This document shows, piece after piece, positions 1 to 9,173 of a stretch of 64,000 bases of DNA. A program made the position numbers and the translations under genes. The stretch is from Scytonema sp035967975. Its GTDB lineage: Bacteria; Cyanobacteriota; Cyanobacteriia; Cyanobacteriales; Nostocaceae. Location of the stretch: assembly GCA_035967975.1 (NCBI GenBank), contig JAWQFQ010000002.1:59259-123258 (forward strand). Direction: 5' to 3'. Positions within the stretch are counted from its first letter, which is position 1. The number at the start of each line of letters is the position of its first letter. Under the pieces are notes generated by a model, which was not told where the DNA came from, searched no databases, and saw only the letters and a list, made by a program, of their open reading frames with translations.

Positions 1-143
1 ATTTATTCTTCTTTCAAATCGAAATCTACTTTTTTATAAATATCACTAAAGCTGATTTGAAAATCAACAGAATTTAATTCTAAATATGTATAGATTTTCA
101 TATTAGCCCTAATGACTTGTCGCTTAACGATGGTTGAAGTGCA

Positions 144-176
144 AGAAACCCGGTTTCTTAAAGAAACCGGGTTTCT
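144..176. terminator. Perfect hairpin repeat downstream of the TolC gene
   Basis: Two 15-base arms, AGAAACCCGGTTTCT and its exact reverse complement, are separated by three bases (TAA). The stem lies about 55 bases beyond the stop codon of the TolC-family gene. It could end transcription or protect the 3' end of the kai-hgdD transcript, although no long T run follows on the minus strand. Shorter related pieces occur near 23765 and 48170, so it belongs to a dispersed repeat family. Confidence 0.6.
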
Positions 177-232
177 AATTTTAGCGCTTCCCTTGTAGTA
201 TTAAGATCGCACTACCAAAAACTCTTGAATTA

Positions 233-2377
233 TTAGAGATTTGCGCGTGAGGTAATAGAGCGTTGCAGCTGAGCCAAAGCACGATTATATTGCAAAATGG
301 CTTGAACTCGTTGACCCTCAGCGTTTACTAGGTCATTTTCTGCGTCAATGACTTCAGTTTGAGTTCCGACACCTGCTTGGAATCGCAAACGCGCCAAACG
401 CAATGCTTCTCGTGCTTGGTCTACGGAAGCAGTAGCAGTTTGAACGTTTTCTAAATTAGACTGCAACTCAGCATAAGCTTGTTCCACTTGAAAGCGGATT
501 TGGTTGCGCTGGTTAGCAAATTGATTTTCCGCCAGTCGAATATTCGCTCTTTCTTGGTTAGCCCTAGCTTTTGCTGCACCGCCATCAAACAAAGTCCAGG
601 TAGCCTGTAGTGCGACAGAATAGGAATCTTGAGCGTTTTGGTCATCATCAAACTCGTTTTGCAGACTGTAGTTACCAACAAAACTCACTTGCGGACGGAT
701 TTGTGCAAGAGCTGCGCGTATCCGTTGCTGAGCAATATTGCGTTGAGTTAGTTGTTGTTGCAGTTCCGGACGGTTTTGAAAGGCTAGTATGATAGTGCGT
801 TCTAATGGAATATTCCAAAGACCGGCTAATTTTACAGGGTCTGCAGCACTGATATCAAGCGACTGAGACAAACTTAACGTTTGGGCTAATTGACGACGCG
901 CAATCCGCTGCGATGCCAGAGAATTCGTTAATTGTTGTTGAAAATTCGCTAGGTTTACCTGAGCACGCAGAACATCAAAACGAGTTTGAACACCTGCTCG
1001 TTCTAAAGCTTGTGCATCCCTCAAACTAGCTTGAGCATTGGCGACAGCAGACTGGGCGATACGTACGTTTTCATCCTGTTGCTGTAAATCGTAATACTGA
1101 GTGGTGACATTAAGGCGAATTTCCTCAGACTGACGCTCAATTTCCAATTGTTGTTGGCGTACTTGCTCCTCAGCGGCTCGAATATTCGCCGAGCGCTGTC
1201 CACCAGTATAGATATCATATTGTACCCTTGCTCCAGCACTAAAAGTTGTGCTAGAACTCTGATTATTATTTATACCAAGTTGCCGTTGGAGAGGTGTTTG
1301 TTCGGTATCACTACTGCCAACAGGACCACTACGAGTCAGGTTGGAAGTCAAACCAGCTGTGGGATACAAGGCTGCTCTCGCTTCCCGCAGGGTAAATTGA
1401 GTACGTTCTAAAGTAATTAACGCCTCTTGTAAATCCCGATTATTACGCCTTGCGAGTTCCAAAGCTTGTCCCAACGTAATTGGCTGAGTTCCCTGAATTC
1501 TCACTTCTTCTGGTTGAGTGGGAAACTGTAAGGGATTTGGACTGGGATTGAGGTAATCAGGAACTGGAACAGCACCTGATGGTGTGGTCACTCCAGTTCC
1601 CGGCGTCACAGGCGCTACAGGTGTGGTGGTCGGTGGGTCAGCTTGAGCTACTTTCTTTCTTGGTGCATTTTTTGGCGAACAAGGAGAAGACCTAGCAAGC
1701 AAAGAAGCCGAACGGGGAATTTTACCTTTCTCCTCTTTTTGTGGACAAAACTCCACCTGTTCTAATAGCTGTGCAACTTCGACTATAGGGTTGCTTGGAG
1801 TTTGCGATCGCTTTGGTGAGCGGACATCAGAATTTATCTTTTCTACAGTTGGCTGTGGAGAAGACGAATTTGGATGAGCTTGAACAACCGAAGAGCGTTT
1901 TGAAGTCGTACTAGAAGAAATGTTATTTTGTGATTCTTCCCCAGCAGATGCTGAATGGTTCTGTTTTTGTTTACTAGAAGCAGAACGGATTTTATTTATC
2001 AACTCAGCTTGTTGCAAGGTAGGTTTCAAGCTTAAAAGAACCCCTTGAACCTTTCCTGCGACTTGTCTTATTGGCACACCGGTTTTACCAGCTAGTATCA
2101 CCCCAACACTGCCATCACTGACAGATTGTAAACTGGCTGCCGTAACATTTGCAGCAGGAAGGATTGGGGTTGATAGACTATTGCCAACAGCCGTAGTTGA
2201 TTGCGTATTAATATTAATTGCAGACGAAGTTTCATCAGAGGTGGAAGCCAAAATATTGGGCGATTCAAAAAGTCTCGCTCCAGTTATTTTTACAGTACCA
2301 GCCAGAGTTGGCTGAGTAATTATGACTGCTGCTGTCACACCAGGTAAGAAACTATGAAGTATTTTCTGTGCTTTCAC
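233..2377 (-). CDS. hgdD: TolC-family outer-membrane efflux protein (HgdD-like)
   Basis: Outer-membrane channel of a type I/ABC export system. The 714-residue product starts with a signal-peptide-like stretch (about residues 1-26), then has a long Ser/Thr/Pro-rich low-complexity region to about residue 290, and then the two outer-membrane efflux protein repeats (about 295-700) with the heptad-like, Gln/Ala-rich helices of TolC barrels. In Nostoc PCC 7120 the gene right after kaiC is, from memory, hgdD, needed with DevBCA to export heterocyst glycolipids. The same order here (kaiA-kaiB-kaiC-this gene, 72 bases after kaiC) is why I use that name. The family is clear from sequence; the glycolipid role is inferred from synteny. 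The long N-terminal extension is unusual against E. coli TolC but known among cyanobacterial homologues. Confidence 0.85.
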   Translation of the reverse strand: MKAQKILHSFLPGVTAAVIITQPTLAGTVKITGARLFESPNILASTSDETSSAININTQSTTAVGNSLSTPILPAANVTAASLQSVSDGSVGVILAGKTGVPIRQVAGKVQGVLLSLKPTLQQAELINKIRSASSKQKQNHSASAGEESQNNISSSTTSKRSSVVQAHPNSSSPQPTVEKINSDVRSPKRSQTPSNPIVEVAQLLEQVEFCPQKEEKGKIPRSASLLARSSPCSPKNAPRKKVAQADPPTTTPVAPVTPGTGVTTPSGAVPVPDYLNPSPNPLQFPTQPEEVRIQGTQPITLGQALELARRNNRDLQEALITLERTQFTLREARAALYPTAGLTSNLTRSGPVGSSDTEQTPLQRQLGINNNQSSSTTFSAGARVQYDIYTGGQRSANIRAAEEQVRQQQLEIERQSEEIRLNVTTQYYDLQQQDENVRIAQSAVANAQASLRDAQALERAGVQTRFDVLRAQVNLANFQQQLTNSLASQRIARRQLAQTLSLSQSLDISAADPVKLAGLWNIPLERTIILAFQNRPELQQQLTQRNIAQQRIRAALAQIRPQVSFVGNYSLQNEFDDDQNAQDSYSVALQATWTLFDGGAAKARANQERANIRLAENQFANQRNQIRFQVEQAYAELQSNLENVQTATASVDQAREALRLARLRFQAGVGTQTEVIDAENDLVNAEGQRVQAILQYNRALAQLQRSITSRANL

Positions 2378-2449
2378 CGCATCCCCTCACACAACAATTT
2401 AAGCGGCAGAAACTGTTTTCTCACCACAGAACTATACCATGATGCCAGT

Positions 2450-4012
2450 TTAGGAATCCGAGCCCTGTTTGTCTTGAAAACCCTTGACAATGCGAGACAG
2501 TTCTGCCTTTTCATCGATACTAACGCGGGTAGGAGCACCACTGACAATTCGCTCGTAGTTGCGGAAAGAATCTTTAATTTCGGGACCGTCGGCTGTGATA
2601 TTATACTCGCGGATACCCTTGTCATGCCACGAACCACGCATTTTGAACACGTTAATTGCCCGCGCCATTTCTCCACGAATTTCTACATACTGCAACATCA
2701 AAATTGTGTCAGTAATCGTAGAAATATGGGAGTCTGTAATTGAATGAGACCCCATAAATTGGTCAGTTGTGTTGGTAAAGAAACCTGTGATTTCTTCTTG
2801 TTTAGCGTACCCCGTAACACCGATGACGAATTGACGGAAGGCATTGTTGCTAACTCCACGTGCTAGTGCTGAAAGAGAATCAATCGCAATACGAGATGGT
2901 TTAAATTCAGCGATTTCCGATTTAATAATTTGTAAGTGGTCTTCTAATCCAGTTGATTCAGGATAGGTACAAATTATTTTTAGCAATCCTTGGCGTTCTA
3001 AGTCTTCAAAGTCAATCCCCCATGAAGAAGCATTACGTGAGAGTTGAGCTCTTGATTCTTCGTAAGCAAAAAGTATTGCTTTTTCTCCATTGATACAACC
3101 ATTTTGAATAAATTTACTGACTAACAAAGTTTTCCCAGTACCTGTTGCTCCTGTTGCTAAAATAATAGAATCTTTGAAGAAACCTCCTCCACACATATCA
3201 TCCAAGGTTCTTACCCCTGATGAGACTCTGACGTTGGAAGACCGTTGAGTCAAGCGCATCGCTCCTAATGGGAAGATGTTGATTCCTTCATTAGTAATTG
3301 TAAAAGGGTACTCGCCCTTCATATGTGTTGTACCGCGCAATTTGAGGATTTCGAGTGTACGGCGACGGCGTTCCCCTTCTAATACATTCCGAACAATGAC
3401 CACATTATCAGAAACAAATTCTTCTACTCCAAAACACGCGACAGGTCCGTACTCTTCTGTTCGTTCTGTTGTAATGATTGTGGTTACACTCAGTTGTTTG
3501 AGACGTGCTACAAGACGAAAGATTTCTCTTCGGACCACTCCCACAGCTTCATATTGCTGAAAGACTGCTGTCACTGAGTCAATGGAAACCCGTTTTGCTT
3601 TATACTTGCGAATTGCATATTGTAAGCGTTCAATCAGAGCAGATAGGTCAAAGTTGCCAACGACATCTTGTCCTTCTGGATCGGGGGAAGCATCTAGTAT
3701 AAACAACTTACCTTCATGGATTAAACGTTGCAAATTCCAACCAAAAATACCAGCATTTTTTATAATATCACTGGGGGATTCTTCAAAAGTAACAAATACT
3801 CCCGGTTCATCAAAGTAGACGATACCGTTATAGAGAAATTGAAGAGAAAATAACGTTTTGCCAGTTCCAGAGGTACCGCTGACTAAGGTTGTTCTACCTA
3901 CCGGTAATCCACCATGACTTACGTCATCAAAGCCCTCTATCATTGTACGAATTTTTTCTACACCTGTCAGTGATGGTGTTGTGTTCTGCTTTGTATGCCC
4001 TTTTTCACTCAT
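2450..4012 (-). CDS. kaiC: Circadian clock ATPase/kinase KaiC
   Basis: Core clock protein: a hexameric double-RecA ATPase that autophosphorylates and dephosphorylates over the day under control of KaiA and KaiB. The 520 residues contain the CI Walker A motif GTSGTGKT with its lysine at residue 52, as in Synechococcus elongatus, and the CII Walker A motif GATGTGKT. The phosphorylation segment ITDSHISTITD carries the Thr/Ser/Thr equivalent to T426, S431 and T432. The sequence is collinear with the S. elongatus protein, with one extra residue near the C terminus. ATG start. It follows kaiB by 81 bases and is probably in the same transcript. Nothing indicates loss of function. Confidence 0.98.
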   Translation of the reverse strand: MSEKGHTKQNTTPSLTGVEKIRTMIEGFDDVSHGGLPVGRTTLVSGTSGTGKTLFSLQFLYNGIVYFDEPGVFVTFEESPSDIIKNAGIFGWNLQRLIHEGKLFILDASPDPEGQDVVGNFDLSALIERLQYAIRKYKAKRVSIDSVTAVFQQYEAVGVVRREIFRLVARLKQLSVTTIITTERTEEYGPVACFGVEEFVSDNVVIVRNVLEGERRRRTLEILKLRGTTHMKGEYPFTITNEGINIFPLGAMRLTQRSSNVRVSSGVRTLDDMCGGGFFKDSIILATGATGTGKTLLVSKFIQNGCINGEKAILFAYEESRAQLSRNASSWGIDFEDLERQGLLKIICTYPESTGLEDHLQIIKSEIAEFKPSRIAIDSLSALARGVSNNAFRQFVIGVTGYAKQEEITGFFTNTTDQFMGSHSITDSHISTITDTILMLQYVEIRGEMARAINVFKMRGSWHDKGIREYNITADGPEIKDSFRNYERIVSGAPTRVSIDEKAELSRIVKGFQDKQGSDS

Positions 4013-4093
4013 TTTTGACGCTTAACAAATTAGGGAGTTATCCCAGTGATTGTATAAATAAGGAATGTCGTTGATATGTTCTGGTTATATAGT

Positions 4094-4414
4094 TTACTCT
4101 TCAAATTGTGCTTCGTCTTCAACTAGTTCTTCATAAAGTAAATCCAAGCCAATTAATACTCTTTCTCTATCTGACAAATCTCCAATAATTTTTCGCACGG
4201 GTGGAGGCAAAATTTTAGATAATGTTGGCGTTGCTAAAATTTTATCTTCTTCTGCCAATTGTGGGTTTTTTAGAACATCAATCACTTTCAAAGCATAAAC
4301 ACCTTGAAACTCTTTTTCTAAGATGTTCTTAAGTGTCTTTAATGCTCGTACTGAGTTAGGAGTGTTCCCTGCTACATATAGCTTGAGAACATAAGTTTTC
4401 CTTAATTTATTCAT
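4094..4414 (-). CDS. kaiB: Circadian clock protein KaiB
   Basis: Thioredoxin-like, fold-switching clock protein that binds phosphorylated KaiC, sequesters KaiA and recruits output kinases. The 106-residue product has the family N terminus (YVLKLYVAGNTPNS), the ALKVIDVLKNPQLAEED segment and the ATPTLSKILPPPVRKIIGD region, followed by an acidic C-terminal tail (EDEAQFEE) as in other cyanobacterial KaiB. It lies between kaiA (115-base gap after the kaiA stop) and kaiC (81-base gap) on the same strand. Confidence 0.98.
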   Translation of the reverse strand: MNKLRKTYVLKLYVAGNTPNSVRALKTLKNILEKEFQGVYALKVIDVLKNPQLAEEDKILATPTLSKILPPPVRKIIGDLSDRERVLIGLDLLYEELVEDEAQFEE

Positions 4415-4529
4415 ATAGTTAAGTGCAGGCTTTACCTAGAATATCGAACTACAGTAGTGTAGAGGTACATACCGTGAATTTAGAACATGACTGGTCGCCT
4501 GCTGAAAGACCCTCACTGGTTGCGGATTC

Positions 4530-4835
4530 CTATTTAGGAATCGAACAACGATAGAGTTCGCATAAGTGAGCCAGTATATCAATGAGTGTCAGGCGATAAT
4601 CAAGTAATGCTTCATCACTTCGTCCCTCCAATTTTAACTGTTTGGAAAATTCATCAATCATATCCATATGCATTTCTATGATTTGGGGCACAGGAATATT
4701 AGCATAAAATATTGCCTTGATAAATTTATCAATTTTTTCTGGCAATGTTTTGTCTGTGGTAAAGTAGTTTATGAGAATTTCACGGTAGTCTGATTTGAGT
4801 TGTTGTAACAGTGCCTCCTGATTGGCTCTTGTCAT
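4530..4835 (-). CDS. kaiA: Short KaiA, C-terminal KaiC-activating domain only
   Basis: KaiA stimulates KaiC autophosphorylation by binding the KaiC tail. Only the four-helix C-terminal domain is present; the N-terminal pseudo-receiver of the roughly 284-residue S. elongatus protein is absent. Conserved segments include IHMD-like EMHMDMIDEFSKQL, LEGRSDEALLDYRLTLID and AHLCELYR. I chose the ATG at 4835 (101 residues, beginning MTRANQ) because Nostoc PCC 7120 KaiA is about 102 residues. A GTG at 4880 in the same frame would add 15 residues but has no visible Shine-Dalgarno sequence. The short form is normal for Nostocales, not a local truncation. Confidence 0.92.
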   Translation of the reverse strand: MTRANQEALLQQLKSDYREILINYFTTDKTLPEKIDKFIKAIFYANIPVPQIIEMHMDMIDEFSKQLKLEGRSDEALLDYRLTLIDILAHLCELYRCSIPK

Positions 4836-5750
4836 GTGCGGCAAAACCTGATAATCTTCTGGCTTACGATATATCACCACATAGATAGCTTAAATTTAAT
4901 AATTTATTTAGATTTTATAGTAATATTCTGAACAATAGTTGGATTTTGAGACGAATAACACTTTACCAAAATTGTTTTTCATCAAAAAAAATAAACAAAA
5001 GTACACAGATCACTCCGTTTCACTACTCCTCTTCGGCTGATTTGAAAACAGGGTGAGGGGTGTTGTACGTACAAAGAATCAAATACCTACTTATTTCTGT
5101 GTAGTTTTGGATAGGGTTGAGTAGAGTTTAAGTTACAGTTAGTAGCCCTAGACCCTAGACCCCACATCTCACACCCCATATACGAGTGCTGGCATTGATC
5201 TCAAATGTGACACTGCTATCGTTACTCAATTGGAAGGAGTGACATCTGTCAGAGTATAGATTTTTTGACTTTGCTCCTTAATAAGATTTTAAGATTTTTG
5301 AACGAAGATAAATGATTATCGCATTCTAAATAATTATAATTCCTAAAGGTTCTAAAATGAATGTTCAAAGCCATAATTGTAGTAGCTCTCGCTATCAATA
5401 TGTGGAGCTCAACACCAGATATAGACTGGTATAGTTCAAAAACGCCTTATGGCTGCTAAATGCTTCCTTTGGGGAACTTCCAGAAAAACTGAAGCTTCCA
5501 GAGGTAGATGATACTTCAAACTGCTAGACAGTAAGGTAAAAGCAGCTCATTTGTAAATAACTGTGACTTGCAAAAGATTTGTCAAGCAAAGCCAAACTTT
5601 TTCATTTAAGGCGTTAACGTATGAGAAGAATTGCTCTCTCAGTCTGATAAGAGGATGTTGCGCCAGACGTCAACACTAGAAGCTTCAACAGACAGCTAAC
5701 TGGTGGTGCCCGTAGGCGCATATCCAAAGGAAGAGTGACCACGTAGCCAT
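4836..5750. other. Long intergenic region between kaiA and the divergent sensor kinase
   Basis: About 0.9 kb without a convincing coding region on either strand. It must hold the promoters of the leftward kai operon and of the rightward histidine kinase. I see AT-rich stretches near 4890-5000 and 5290-5350 and short C-rich repeats near 5150-5180, but no motif I can assign with confidence. Confidence 0.5.
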
Positions 5751-8700
5751 ATGTCAATGCTAAAGTACCCTCTCTATGACTTTATCGCAACCGTACCCAC
5801 CTGCATAGAAACAACAACTCTGGCAGATGTGCTAGAGATTTTTGAACAAGAGCAGTGCAATGCTGTTGCAGTGTTGGATCGCCAGCAGTACCTGTTGGGA
5901 TTGCTTTACTCTGCCCGATTGGTACCACAATTACTGGCGGCAGATCGAGGAGAAGGTTATTCAGATGAGTTAGACTTGCAGCAACCAGTTTCAACGCTAG
6001 GTCAAAATCTCATCGAACCGATACAGAAGTTACCAGCTTCATTCCTCGTAGAGCAATTTAGCGTTCTCCTGCGTTCCCAACAGTTTCAAGGAAATACGAA
6101 TATAGAGTGGGCACTCATTGACTCAAATGGGAAGTTTTTAGGAATTATCAATAATTTGCGCCTTTTACAGTACATTGCTAAACAAAAAATTGATTCTCAA
6201 AAAGAAATTCAACACTCCTCTGTTGTAAATTTTGGACAAGATACTAAATTCCTAACAGGCGATCGCACTTCCATAAGTAAGCAAAAGCAACGAGGATTTA
6301 AGCAACTTGTCACCCAGCCTCTAGTTCAATTACTCGAACGCCTTCCTTGGCCTTTGATGCTACAAACAAGTGATGGCGAAGTGGTCACGCAAAATCCAGC
6401 CTGGTGGCAGCAGTTAGGGGTATTAAAAGATCCTGAAGGCGTGCAGCGACAAGTAGAAGCTATGCTGGCAAACACTTCCTCAAAATATTCAATAGCAGCA
6501 GTTACAGTCGATCCTCTTGTCATCGGTAGTAGCCAGGAATTGAAAGACAATGGGAATGGTGTCAGCCAAGCCATGGCACAAACAAGCCCTTCGCCTCGAA
6601 CACAAGTGGTTTGTTCATCGGTAAGTGACTTTCAACAGCAATATGCGGAGGAAACCACTAGCTCAAATCGGTGCTTTTTGGATAGCCAGTTAGGGACTTG
6701 TACCTGTGTCGTAGAAGTGCAAAATGGACAGGAACGAGTCTGGCAATTTGCAAAAATCCCCTTAGATAGTCCAGACATGAAAGTCCTAGAGACAGCACCA
6801 AAAATACTGCTGGACTATCGGAATTTAGAAGATAGTGCTAATTTGTGGCTGATGTTAGCTACTGATGTCACCGAACAGCAGCAGTTATGTAAAGAACTAG
6901 CAGCAAAAAATGCTGATTTAATTCAACTCAATCGGTTAAAAGATGAGTTTCTAGCTTGTATTAGTCATGAACTGAAGACGCCTCTGACAGCGGTTTTAGG
7001 ATTGTCCCAATTGTTGGTGGATCGGCAGTTGGGAGACCTGAACGAACGCCAAGCTCGTTATGCAGGGCTGATCCATCAAAGTGGACGCCATCTGATGAGT
7101 GTAGTGAATGATATCTTGGATTTGACTCGCATGGAATCGGGTCAAATGGAATTAACGCTGTCCAATGTCAATATTCTTACTGTTTGCGATCGCGCCATAT
7201 CTGAGGCAAAAGCAATCCATGCCCAAAGTAACAAATCCTCAAATGCCCAAGCTCAAGGTAAACAGTTGCAGGAGCATCAATTTACTCTCTCCATCGAACC
7301 GGGCTTAGATCGGATTGTTGCCGACGAACTGCGTTTGCGCCAGATGCTCGTACACCTGCTCTCCAATGCCTTTAAGTTCACCGGTATTGAAGGTGAAATT
7401 GGGCTGTGGGTCAGTCGTTGGGAAGGTTGGATTGCTTTCACAGTCTGGGATACAGGTATTGGTATTCCCGAACACCAACAGCATCTCATCTTCCAAAAAT
7501 TCCAACAACTGGAAAATCCGTTGACGCGCCAATATGAGGGAACAGGTTTGGGATTGGTGTTAACCAGAGCTTTAGCACGCCTCCACGGTGGAGATGTCAG
7601 CTTCTTGTCAAGGGAAGGTAAAGGCAGTCAATTTACATTACTTCTACCACCCAGTCCCCCAGCTGTAAGAACAGGGGGAGAAGGAAGTCAAGGCAGAATG
7701 GGAGAAAATAGTCATTATGTACTAACATCCCCCACACCCCCACACCCCCACACCAACGCACCTAAATCCCTCATATTAGTAGTTGAGGCAGTTGCTCGAT
7801 ATATTGAGGATTTGACTGAACAACTGACAGGTTTAGGTTACCGAGTGGTGATTGCTCGTTCGGGGTGCGAAGCTGTTGAAAAAGCTCGTCGCCTGCAACC
7901 TAAAGCTATTTTCCTCAATCCATTACTACCTTTGTTATCCGGTTGGGATGTACTGACATTACTAAAATCCGATCTTGCCACCCGCCACATTCCTGTGATA
8001 GTAACAGCAACAGGGGCTGAGAAAGAGCAAGCCTTTGCTCACCGAGCGGATGGTTTCTTAAGTGTACCAGTACAGCATCAAGTCTTAGCACCACTGGTAG
8101 AAAGTTTGTGTGTAACCCCAGAAGTTAAAAAGCAAAAGACAGAAAATGGGGAAAAAACGGCAAATGATATGCCATTGCGAATCTTAAGATTGGTTAATAC
8201 CGAGTCCCAGCCTTTGAGTTCGCATCCATTACTTCAACAACATCGAGTTATAGAAGTGGACGACCTCCATCAAGCAGACCTTCTGGCGAGGGTTTGGCAA
8301 TTTGATGTAGTCTTACTTGATTCTGAAATGCCTCAAGCAGAAACTGTGCTGCAAGAACTCAAAAAGTACCGCCGTTTAGCAACGCTACCACTGGTGACTT
8401 GTAACGTCGCAACGACGCAAGCTGCATCCCAAATGGAGGGGTTGTCTGTTTTTCCTTGTCTAACACCATTGGGTACAGACAAATATCATGCTAGTAAGAA
8501 AACCGATACCTTACTGTCAGTACTGCAAATTGCATCGGGAGCATGCTGCCCACCTAGCATATCAGTGGTGGATTTAGCTATCTTACCGGATTTACCGGAA
8601 ATGAGACACCAGCAACAAAGGGGTTATCAATTCAACTCCTCATTCAACAGCATCATGACTGGAGACAATAGCTTACATCCCTTACAAGGATTGCAACCCC

Positions 8701-9089
8701 CAACTTTCTATCGCGGTTCTGAATGGTTTCAAGCTTTAATTCAGTACCTACAAACCGCTGGGTTCAAAGCTTCAATAAATCGGTCTTGGGCTGAATTGCT
8801 ACAGCAAATCCGTCACCAAAGCATTGACTTATTGCTAATTTGTTTGGGAGAATCTTCTCTTCAAAAAGAAGTGTATTTAGCACTGAAGGCATTAGAAAAG
8901 TTGCCTTTCGATTTACCACCCATTTTAGTTCTCGACCAACGACTACATTCTAGTGAAGATAGCCAAGAAGTTTTAGATAAACCCTTAGAAAACGAGGAGC
9001 TTGTCTTACAAGCGCTCGCAAAAAAAATCTTACAGCGATCGCTCTCTATGGAAGAGTTGTTAAATGAGATTAATCAAGTTTTAAGGTGA
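5751..9089 (+). CDS. CBS/PAS hybrid sensor histidine kinase with three receiver-like domains
   Basis: Predicted cytoplasmic sensor kinase of 1112 residues. In order: a CBS-pair region (about 10-140), a PAS-like region (about 190-390), HisKA with phospho-acceptor His406 in SHELKTP, and HATPase_c (about 505-635) with the DTGIGIP and GTGLGLVL boxes. Three receiver-like segments follow at about 672-790, 807-925 and 990-1100. The first lacks the phospho-acceptor Asp (IFLNPLLP instead of a D) and the usual N-terminal acidic pair. The second keeps a plausible Asp (VVLLDSEMP). The third has no Asp at the expected place (LLLICLGE). No membrane segment is visible. It is transcribed divergently from kaiA. 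Family assignment is firm; signal and target are unknown. A clock-input or output role is only suggested by position. Confidence 0.9.
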   Translation: MSMLKYPLYDFIATVPTCIETTTLADVLEIFEQEQCNAVAVLDRQQYLLGLLYSARLVPQLLAADRGEGYSDELDLQQPVSTLGQNLIEPIQKLPASFLVEQFSVLLRSQQFQGNTNIEWALIDSNGKFLGIINNLRLLQYIAKQKIDSQKEIQHSSVVNFGQDTKFLTGDRTSISKQKQRGFKQLVTQPLVQLLERLPWPLMLQTSDGEVVTQNPAWWQQLGVLKDPEGVQRQVEAMLANTSSKYSIAAVTVDPLVIGSSQELKDNGNGVSQAMAQTSPSPRTQVVCSSVSDFQQQYAEETTSSNRCFLDSQLGTCTCVVEVQNGQERVWQFAKIPLDSPDMKVLETAPKILLDYRNLEDSANLWLMLATDVTEQQQLCKELAAKNADLIQLNRLKDEFLACISHELKTPLTAVLGLSQLLVDRQLGDLNERQARYAGLIHQSGRHLMSVVNDILDLTRMESGQMELTLSNVNILTVCDRAISEAKAIHAQSNKSSNAQAQGKQLQEHQFTLSIEPGLDRIVADELRLRQMLVHLLSNAFKFTGIEGEIGLWVSRWEGWIAFTVWDTGIGIPEHQQHLIFQKFQQLENPLTRQYEGTGLGLVLTRALARLHGGDVSFLSREGKGSQFTLLLPPSPPAVRTGGEGSQGRMGENSHYVLTSPTPPHPHTNAPKSLILVVEAVARYIEDLTEQLTGLGYRVVIARSGCEAVEKARRLQPKAIFLNPLLPLLSGWDVLTLLKSDLATRHIPVIVTATGAEKEQAFAHRADGFLSVPVQHQVLAPLVESLCVTPEVKKQKTENGEKTANDMPLRILRLVNTESQPLSSHPLLQQHRVIEVDDLHQADLLARVWQFDVVLLDSEMPQAETVLQELKKYRRLATLPLVTCNVATTQAASQMEGLSVFPCLTPLGTDKYHASKKTDTLLSVLQIASGACCPPSISVVDLAILPDLPEMRHQQQRGYQFNSSFNSIMTGDNSLHPLQGLQPPTFYRGSEWFQALIQYLQTAGFKASINRSWAELLQQIRHQSIDLLLICLGESSLQKEVYLALKALEKLPFDLPPILVLDQRLHSSEDSQEVLDKPLENEELVLQALAKKILQRSLSMEELLNEINQVLR

Positions 9090-9173
9090 TAGTGGATAGT
9101 GGATAGTTGATAGTGGATAGTTGATAGTTATTTTTTTCCACTAACTACTAACCACTAACTACTATCTACTATC
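9089..9173. repeat. Heptamer-type tandem repeat with inverted halves
   Basis: Short repeats of GATAGTG/GATAGTT type (9089-9128) face complementary ACTAACTAC-type repeats (9139-9173), so the block can fold into a long imperfect hairpin between two convergent genes. It is a short tandemly repeated repetitive sequence of the kind common in heterocystous cyanobacteria. The last codons and stop of the leftward gene (Asp-Ser-Arg-stop) lie inside it. Confidence 0.75.

Noticed and set aside
4530..4880. KaiA truncated by mutation
   Set aside because: The short C-terminal-only form is the normal Nostocales KaiA, and no remnant of the N-terminal domain is seen upstream.
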